8,671 nucleotides of DNA from Verrucomicrobiota bacterium (GTDB lineage Bacteria > Verrucomicrobiota > Verrucomicrobiia > Limisphaerales > UBA11320). Positions 4,737-8,671 of this stretch are shown piece by piece (the first letter of the stretch is position 1; each line of letters starts with the position of its first letter). A program made the translations under genes and the position numbers. Below the pieces are notes generated by a model. It was given only the letters and a program-made list of their open reading frames with translations. It ran no database searches and was not told the origin of the DNA. Where the stretch lies: NCBI GenBank assembly GCA_016871475.1, contig VHDG01000123.1, positions 1 through 8,671 on the forward strand, written 5' to 3'.

Positions 4737-7457
4737 ATGCATCTTCTAATGCGTTCCGCACCCGCCCAGTTCCTGCTGCTCGCGGCTGCTCACCTTGCCG
4801 CGCAACCTGCATCCACGGGCTATCGATCCACACGCGAGCCCGTCGGGCCGGTGCCAGGTACCAGCAGAGTCGTCACCCCGGTTAACCAAACACTTACTCC
4901 CACAGGTGTTACGGTTGATCTTCCCGGAATGCGTCCCCAGGCACTCGCTCTTTCTCCCGACGGAAAGTTTGCAGTCACCGCGGGAAAGACGAGTGAGCTT
5001 GTGGTGTTCCATCCTGGTTCAGGAGCCATCCTTCAGCGGATCGGTCTCCCCAGCGAAGGTCAGAACGAACCCCTGCCTGCAGCGCCTTCCGCCCACATCC
5101 TCAAGCCGGACACGAAGGGCCAGCTGAGCTTCACCGGCCTTGTGTTCTCACCCGACGGGCGCCGCATCTACCTCTCCAACGTGAACGGCAGCATCAAGGT
5201 CTTCTCTGTGGGGGAGGACGGCAGCGTCTCTCCCTCCCACGCGATCCCTCTTCCTCCAGCAGACGCTCCCAGGCGGAAGGAGGAGATCCCTTCCGGGCTC
5301 GCGGTGTCGGTTGACGGCCGGCGTTTGTACGTGTGTGGAAACCTCTCGAACCAGCTGCTCGAACTCGATACGGCGACGGGAAAGGTGCTGCGAGTTTTCC
5401 CTGTCGGAGTGGCCCCTTTCGATGTGGTTCTCGCAAACGGGAAAGCCTATGTGAGCAACTGGGGAGGGCGTGCTCCGGGGCCGGGGGATCTCACCGGGCC
5501 TGCCGGCCGTGGAACGTTGGTGAGGGTGGACCCCGTCAGACACATTGCCAACGAAGGCTCTGTGACCGTGGTGAAAGTGGCTGGGAACGGAGAGGGCGCG
5601 GCAGCTGTGCTCACCCAGGTGCTCACCCAGTTGCATGCCTCGGCACTGGCTGTTTCCCCCGATAAGAATTACGTGGTATGCGCCAACGCGGGGAGCGACA
5701 ACCTGAGTGTGTTGGAGACCAGGAACGATACCGTGGTGGAAACCATCTGGGTGAAGCCAAACCCGGCGGATCTGTTCGGAGCCTCACCCAACGCCCTCGC
5801 CTTCACACCCAACGGGAGGACCCTCTACATCGCCAATGGCACACAGAATGCCATCGCGGTGGTGGATTTTTCACCGGCTCGAAAGAACTCAAAGCTCCGT
5901 GGGCTGGCGCCTGTGGGATGGTTCCCCGGAGCCGTCGTGCACGACCCCGTCCGGCGTCAGCTGCTGGTGGCCAACATCAAAGGCCATCCAAGCAGCCCGA
6001 GGAAGCAGGAGCGCTCGGAAGCCCACGGCTTCAACTCGCACCACTACTCGGGAACCCTTTCCATTCTCAAGGAACCCTCGCGCAAGGAACTCCCCAGATT
6101 GTCAGCCCAGGTGTGGGACAACTACCGACGGGAACAACTCCCGCTGGCACTTCAAAAGCCTCGTCCCGGCCAACCGCCTCGTCCAGTCCCGGAACGAATC
6201 GGCGAACCCAGCGTCTTCAAGCACGTGGTTTATATCATCAAGGAGAACCGCACCTACGATCAGGTGTTTGGCGCCATTGGACGCGGCAACGGCGACCCGC
6301 GACTCTGCATCTTTGGCGAGGAGGTCACCCCCAACCAGCACAAGATGGTTCGCGAGTTCGTTCTGCTGGATAACACCTATTGCAGCGGGATCCTGAGCGC
6401 GGACGGACACCAGTGGAGCACCACCGCCTTCGGAACCGACTATCTGGAAAGATCCTTTGCGGGCTGGCCCCGAAGCTATCCCGACGGCATGGGAGAGGAT
6501 GATGAGGACGCTCTTGCCTATGCTCCTTCAGGCTTCCTCTGGGACAACGCACTCAAACATCAGGTCACAGTGTGGAACTTCGGTGAGTTCGCCGCGCCGC
6601 TTTGTCGATGGAAAGATCGCGCGCGCAAGGGATCTCCCGGGTGGAACGACTACTGGGCGGAATTTCTGCATGGCGCAGGAGAAGTGCACATCGAAAGCCG
6701 ACCCAGCGTGGAAAGCATGCGTCCCTTCACCCCCACCGACTACGTCGGATGGACCATGGAGGTGCCCGACGTCTGGCGCTCGCGCTACATCACCAATGCC
6801 CTGGCCCAATGGGAACGCAAAGGCGAGATGCCCCGCCTGGTGATCATCTGCCTGCCCAACGACCACACCAGCGGCACCAGCGCAGGCTCCCCCACACCCG
6901 CAGCCTGCGTTGCCGATAACGACCTCGCCTTCGGACAGATCGTCCAGGCGTTCAGCCACAGCCGGTTCTGGAAGGAGACGGCGATCTTTGCCATCGAGGA
7001 CGATCCTCAGGCCGGATGGGACCATGTCAGCGGTTACCGCACCACGGCGTATGTCATCAGCCCCTACACCAAACGGGGCGAAGTGGTGAGCACGCAATAC
7101 AACACAACGAGCCTGATACGAACCATGGAGCAGATTCTGGGGCTACCACCCATGAACCAATTCGATGGAACTGCGACACCCATGTTCGACTGCTTCAAGG
7201 AGCAGCCTGACTTCCGGCCATTTGTGGCAGTTCCCAACAGGATACCGCTGGATCAGATGAACCCGGAGCCACGAGCCATCGTGGATCCCGCACTGCGTCG
7301 CGACGCCTTGCGATCGGCCCGGATTAATTTCAGGCAGGTGGACAAGGCCCCCGAGGACGTGTTGAACCGGATTCTCTGGCGAGCCATGAAGGGCACGGCC
7401 GTGCCTTACCCTGAATGGGCGGTGGTGAAGGTGACAGACGATGATGATGATGATTGA
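4737..7457 (+). CDS. Secreted bifunctional YncE-like beta-propeller / phosphoesterase (alkaline phosphatase superfamily)
   Basis: The 906-aa product begins with a signal peptide (Arg6, hydrophobic FLLLAAAHLAA at 12-22, probable cleavage around AAQ-PA). The start could be Met1 or Met5; neither has a convincing Shine-Dalgarno. Residues about 60-416 carry seven propeller-like repeats of the type '(A/V)xSPDGxxxYV': ALALSPDGKFAVTAG (69), LVFSPDGRRIYLSN (135), LAVSVDGRRLYVCG (188), VVLANGKAYVSN (230), LAVSPDKNYVVCAN (304), LAFTPNGRTLYIAN (354) and VVHDPVRRQLLVAN (400). The C-terminal half is a PF04185-type phosphoesterase: VVYIIKENRTYDQVFG (497-512) with the metal/nucleophile-region ENRTYD, SADGHQW (554-560), LPNDHTSGT (706-714) and IEDDPQAGWDHV (753-764). 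This family is related to acid phosphatases and phospholipase C; the substrate is unknown. The protein ends in Asp6. It is divergent from the exporter operon. Confidence 0.88.
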   Translation: MHLLMRSAPAQFLLLAAAHLAAQPASTGYRSTREPVGPVPGTSRVVTPVNQTLTPTGVTVDLPGMRPQALALSPDGKFAVTAGKTSELVVFHPGSGAILQRIGLPSEGQNEPLPAAPSAHILKPDTKGQLSFTGLVFSPDGRRIYLSNVNGSIKVFSVGEDGSVSPSHAIPLPPADAPRRKEEIPSGLAVSVDGRRLYVCGNLSNQLLELDTATGKVLRVFPVGVAPFDVVLANGKAYVSNWGGRAPGPGDLTGPAGRGTLVRVDPVRHIANEGSVTVVKVAGNGEGAAAVLTQVLTQLHASALAVSPDKNYVVCANAGSDNLSVLETRNDTVVETIWVKPNPADLFGASPNALAFTPNGRTLYIANGTQNAIAVVDFSPARKNSKLRGLAPVGWFPGAVVHDPVRRQLLVANIKGHPSSPRKQERSEAHGFNSHHYSGTLSILKEPSRKELPRLSAQVWDNYRREQLPLALQKPRPGQPPRPVPERIGEPSVFKHVVYIIKENRTYDQVFGAIGRGNGDPRLCIFGEEVTPNQHKMVREFVLLDNTYCSGILSADGHQWSTTAFGTDYLERSFAGWPRSYPDGMGEDDEDALAYAPSGFLWDNALKHQVTVWNFGEFAAPLCRWKDRARKGSPGWNDYWAEFLHGAGEVHIESRPSVESMRPFTPTDYVGWTMEVPDVWRSRYITNALAQWERKGEMPRLVIICLPNDHTSGTSAGSPTPAACVADNDLAFGQIVQAFSHSRFWKETAIFAIEDDPQAGWDHVSGYRTTAYVISPYTKRGEVVSTQYNTTSLIRTMEQILGLPPMNQFDGTATPMFDCFKEQPDFRPFVAVPNRIPLDQMNPEPRAIVDPALRRDALRSARINFRQVDKAPEDVLNRILWRAMKGTAVPYPEWAVVKVTDDDDDD
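5607..5630 (+). repeat. In-frame 12-bp tandem duplication inside the phosphoesterase gene
   Basis: GTGCTCACCCAG is present twice in immediate succession (5607-5618 and 5619-5630) with no mismatch, encoding VLTQVLTQ at residues 291-298. Since synonymous sites are also identical, the duplication looks recent or under replication slippage. It lies in a loop between propeller repeats, where four extra residues would be tolerated. Confidence 0.85.
7437..7454 (+). repeat. GAT trinucleotide tract encoding a C-terminal poly-Asp tail
   Basis: One GAC followed by five GAT codons encodes six consecutive Asp just before the TGA stop at 7455-7457. Such a microsatellite can change length in frame by slippage. 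The acidic tail could bind divalent metal or interact with other envelope components, but that is inference. Confidence 0.85.
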
Positions 7458-7461
7458 AGCT

Positions 7462-7502
7462 CGGGCGGCGCAAAAGGGCGCTGCAGTTCGTCCCGCCGCC
7501 CG
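7462..7502 (+). terminator. GC-rich hairpin after the phosphoesterase gene
   Basis: CGGGCGGCG (7462-7470) pairs perfectly with CGCCGCCCG (7494-7502), a 9-bp all-GC stem closed by a 23-nt loop, starting 4 bases after the stop codon. A T:G pair can extend it by one. There is no T-run after it, so it is not a canonical intrinsic terminator. It may act as a transcript 3'-end stabiliser or pause site. Confidence 0.4.
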
Positions 7503-7581
7503 GCAACCCAGCCAGAACCATGGCATGGGTCAGCACCGAGTCGCGTGGGTCCAACCGCAAACACACCGCTGACGCCGACTC

Positions 7582-7608
7582 CGGGCAAATATCTGGCCCG
7601 ATTCGGGC
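7582..7608 (+). promoter_or_regulatory. Two mutually exclusive small hairpins upstream of nusB
   Basis: GCCCG (7596-7600) can pair with CGGGC on its left (7582-7586, loop AAATATCTG) or with CGGGC on its right (7604-7608, loop ATT). Only one can form at a time. They lie before the candidate nusB promoter, so they may belong to a read-through transcript from the upstream gene or have no role. Confidence 0.2.
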
Positions 7609-7621
7609 TGAAATGGGCGGG

Positions 7622-7650
7622 TTGCAGCCAATGAGAGGGCATTGATTTAT
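7622..7650 (+). promoter_or_regulatory. Candidate nusB promoter
   Basis: TTGCAG (7622-7627, four matches to TTGACA) and ATTTAT (7645-7650, three matches to TATAAT) are separated by 17 nt, in the most AT-rich part of the intergenic region. The RNA would start near 7657, about 35 nt before the nusB ATG. The -10 match is weak. Confidence 0.25.
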
Positions 7651-7671
7651 TTCCTTCTCCGGATCGCCTTT

Positions 7672-7690
7672 GTTCAGGCAAGGTTCAGGC
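7672..7690 (+). repeat. 8-bp direct repeat GTTCAGGC at the nusB ribosome-binding site
   Basis: GTTCAGGC occurs at 7672-7679 and 7683-7690, 11 bp apart start to start (about one helical turn). The Shine-Dalgarno AAGG (7680-7683) lies between and overlaps the second copy, and the nusB ATG follows at 7692. It could be a small duplication or a binding site. Confidence 0.4.
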
Positions 7691-7691
7691 C

Positions 7692-8195
7692 ATGGGCATG
7701 CGAAGAAGGGCTCGGGAAAAGGCTCTCCAATTCCTGTATCAGCACGATATGAACCCACCTGAATCTTTGGTGGATTCGCTGGATCATTTTTTTGAATCTC
7801 AACGCCTCGCCGCTCTGGCGGAGGTGGCTGATCCCTCAAATCCGATGCCGGATCCTCCCCCGCCCCCCACCTCGGATGACGCTGCTTTGCGGCTGTTCGC
7901 TGAACGGCTGATCCGCGGTGTCCTGGAGAACCAGAACGCTCTCGATGCTGAAATCCAAAAACACGCGCACAACTGGGACTTGCGGCGTATGGCGGCCGTG
8001 GACAGAAACATCCTCCGCCTCGCCGCCTACGAGATGCGCTTCCGCACCGACATCCCTCCCGTGGTCAGCATCAACGAGGCGGTGGAGATCGCGAAACGAT
8101 TCTCCACACCCGAATCCGGGAAATTCGTCAACGGCATCCTTGACCGGATTAAAGGCGATCTGCTCCGTCCTTTGAGGAGCGGCGTGGAGTCCTGA
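7692..8195 (+). CDS. nusB: Transcription antitermination factor NusB
   Basis: This 167-aa protein matches the all-helical NusB fold, which binds boxA RNA together with S10 (NusE) and promotes rRNA transcription antitermination in the cytoplasm. Recognisable parts are the basic N-terminus RRRAREKALQFLYQHD (4-19), the middle helix FAERLIRGVLENQNALDAEI (69-88), and the conserved C-terminal half with DRNILRLAAYEM (104-115), PPVVSINEAVEIAKRFST (122-139) and KFVNGILDRI (144-153). It is longer than the usual 130-150 aa because of an insertion at about 40-62 that includes PMPDPPPPP (51-59) between helices. The ATG at 7692 has AAGG 8 nt upstream; Met3 (7698) is the alternative. A PHP phosphoesterase gene follows after 18 bp in the same frame, so the two are probably co-transcribed. 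Confidence 0.95.
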   Translation: MGMRRRAREKALQFLYQHDMNPPESLVDSLDHFFESQRLAALAEVADPSNPMPDPPPPPTSDDAALRLFAERLIRGVLENQNALDAEIQKHAHNWDLRRMAAVDRNILRLAAYEMRFRTDIPPVVSINEAVEIAKRFSTPESGKFVNGILDRIKGDLLRPLRSGVES

Positions 8196-8213
8196 GCCCG
8201 CCTCGCTGTTGTT

Positions 8214-8671
8214 GTGTACGCCGATCTCCATCTTCACACACGGTTCTCCGATGGCACCTTCGGACCGGAGGAGCTGGCCGCCGCCGCGTCCAACCACGGC
8301 CTCAACGCCATCGCACTGACGGATCACGACACCATAGAAGGCTGCACCCACATGGAGGCCCCATGCCAGGAGCTGGGCATACGCTTCATCACAGGCTGTG
8401 AATTCACGGCTGCCACTCCTGCGGGGGACGAAATACACATTCTGGGCTATTGCCTGAACCCAGGCTGCGAAGCCCTGCTCGATCGACTTTCACACTACCA
8501 GCAAGTTCGGCAGGACCGGGTGCTCAGCATGGTGGCCAGGCTGAACGAGGCAGGTGTGCCGCTATCAGTCGATGTCGTTTGGAAACTCGCTGGCTGCAAA
8601 AGCCCGGGCCGGCCTCATATCGCGCGGGCATTGGTCCAGGAAGGTTTCTGCTCAAGCCCCGACGAAGCTTT
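8214..8671 (+). CDS. PHP-domain phosphoesterase (TrpH/YciV/RNase AM-like), partial at right edge
   Basis: From a GTG at 8214 the frame stays open to the window end, giving 152 complete codons. The N-terminus shows the PHP metal-binding motifs: DLHLHT (4-9) with D13, TDHDT (36-40), Glu63, EIHILGY (73-79) with His75, and GRPHIARAL (132-140), typical of the 3',5'-nucleoside bisphosphate phosphatase / RNase AM (formerly TrpH/YciV) group, which acts on pAp or RNA 5' ends. Family members are about 280-300 aa, so roughly half is missing. GTG 8214 is the only reasonable start in frame after the nusB TGA (8193-8195). No Shine-Dalgarno lies at normal distance (GGAG is 24 nt upstream), which suggests translational coupling to nusB. 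Function beyond the PHP class is inferred from motif similarity. Confidence 0.88.
   Translation, partial: MYADLHLHTRFSDGTFGPEELAAAASNHGLNAIALTDHDTIEGCTHMEAPCQELGIRFITGCEFTAATPAGDEIHILGYCLNPGCEALLDRLSHYQQVRQDRVLSMVARLNEAGVPLSVDVVWKLAGCKSPGRPHIARALVQEGFCSSPDEA

Noticed and set aside
7454..7645. A TTG-started 63-codon plus-strand frame after the phosphoesterase
   Set aside because: It overlaps the phosphoesterase's last Asp codon and stop and runs through the GC hairpin. It has no separate ribosome site and no recognisable protein features.
7143..7839. Minus-strand frames with poly-Ile/His stretches across the nusB upstream region
   Set aside because: The Ile or His runs are simply the complement of the GAT repeat, and there is no motif or start signal.
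1..8671. CRISPR array, tRNA/rRNA, insertion sequence or phage attachment site
   Set aside because: Reading both strands, I found no regularly spaced repeats, no cloverleaf-like tRNA, no transposase or integrase motif and no terminal inverted repeats.

Overview
This GC-rich window (roughly 58-60% GC by eye) is compactly coded bacterial chromosome. The genes point to a Gram-negative, double-membrane bacterium: a periplasmic adaptor (HlyD type), a MacB/LolC-type permease and a secreted YncE-propeller/phosphoesterase. That last architecture, together with a nusB gene encoding a Pro-rich insertion and followed by a PHP phosphoesterase gene, reminds me most of Verrucomicrobiota (Pedosphaera/Limisphaera-like). 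Acidobacteria or Planctomycetes cannot be excluded without a search, so the taxonomic placement is an inference.

Layout. (1) Bases 1-48, minus strand: the first 16 codons of an exported protein that runs off the left edge, with a strong Shine-Dalgarno. (2) 49-331: an intergenic region with a 12-bp perfect palindrome, a candidate promoter for gene 1, weak hairpins and one doubtful small ORF. (3) 332 to about 4607, minus strand: a tight three-gene operon transcribed right to left, ABC ATPase, then a double-FtsX permease (TGATG overlap), then an HlyD/MacA-type adaptor (8-bp gap). This is a tripartite-efflux or LolCDE/MacAB-like export machine without its own outer-membrane channel in view. (4) About 4608-4736: a divergent promoter region whose candidate -10 boxes on the two strands overlap. 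(5) 4737-7457, plus strand: a secreted 906-aa protein with an N-terminal seven-repeat YncE-like beta-propeller and a C-terminal phosphoesterase (PF04185-like) domain, ending in six Asp. (6) 7458-7691: intergenic, with a strong GC hairpin, a pair of mutually exclusive hairpins and an 8-bp direct repeat next to the nusB start. (7) 7692-8195: nusB. (8) 8214 to the right edge: the first half of a PHP-domain phosphoesterase (TrpH/YciV/RNase AM type), in the same frame as nusB and separated from it by one TGA and six codons.

How the parts work together. The three exporter genes almost certainly form one complex: ATPase in the cytoplasm, permease in the inner membrane, adaptor in the periplasm. The divergent secreted phosphoesterase may share control with it because the start regions are adjacent, but a functional link is only a guess. 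nusB and the PHP gene are housekeeping RNA/nucleotide functions. I saw no mobile element, tRNA, rRNA or CRISPR array, and no clear exotic new system. The more unusual points are the single-chain duplicated permease, the overlapping divergent promoter, the slippage-prone repeats in the phosphoesterase gene and the in-frame nusB/PHP junction.
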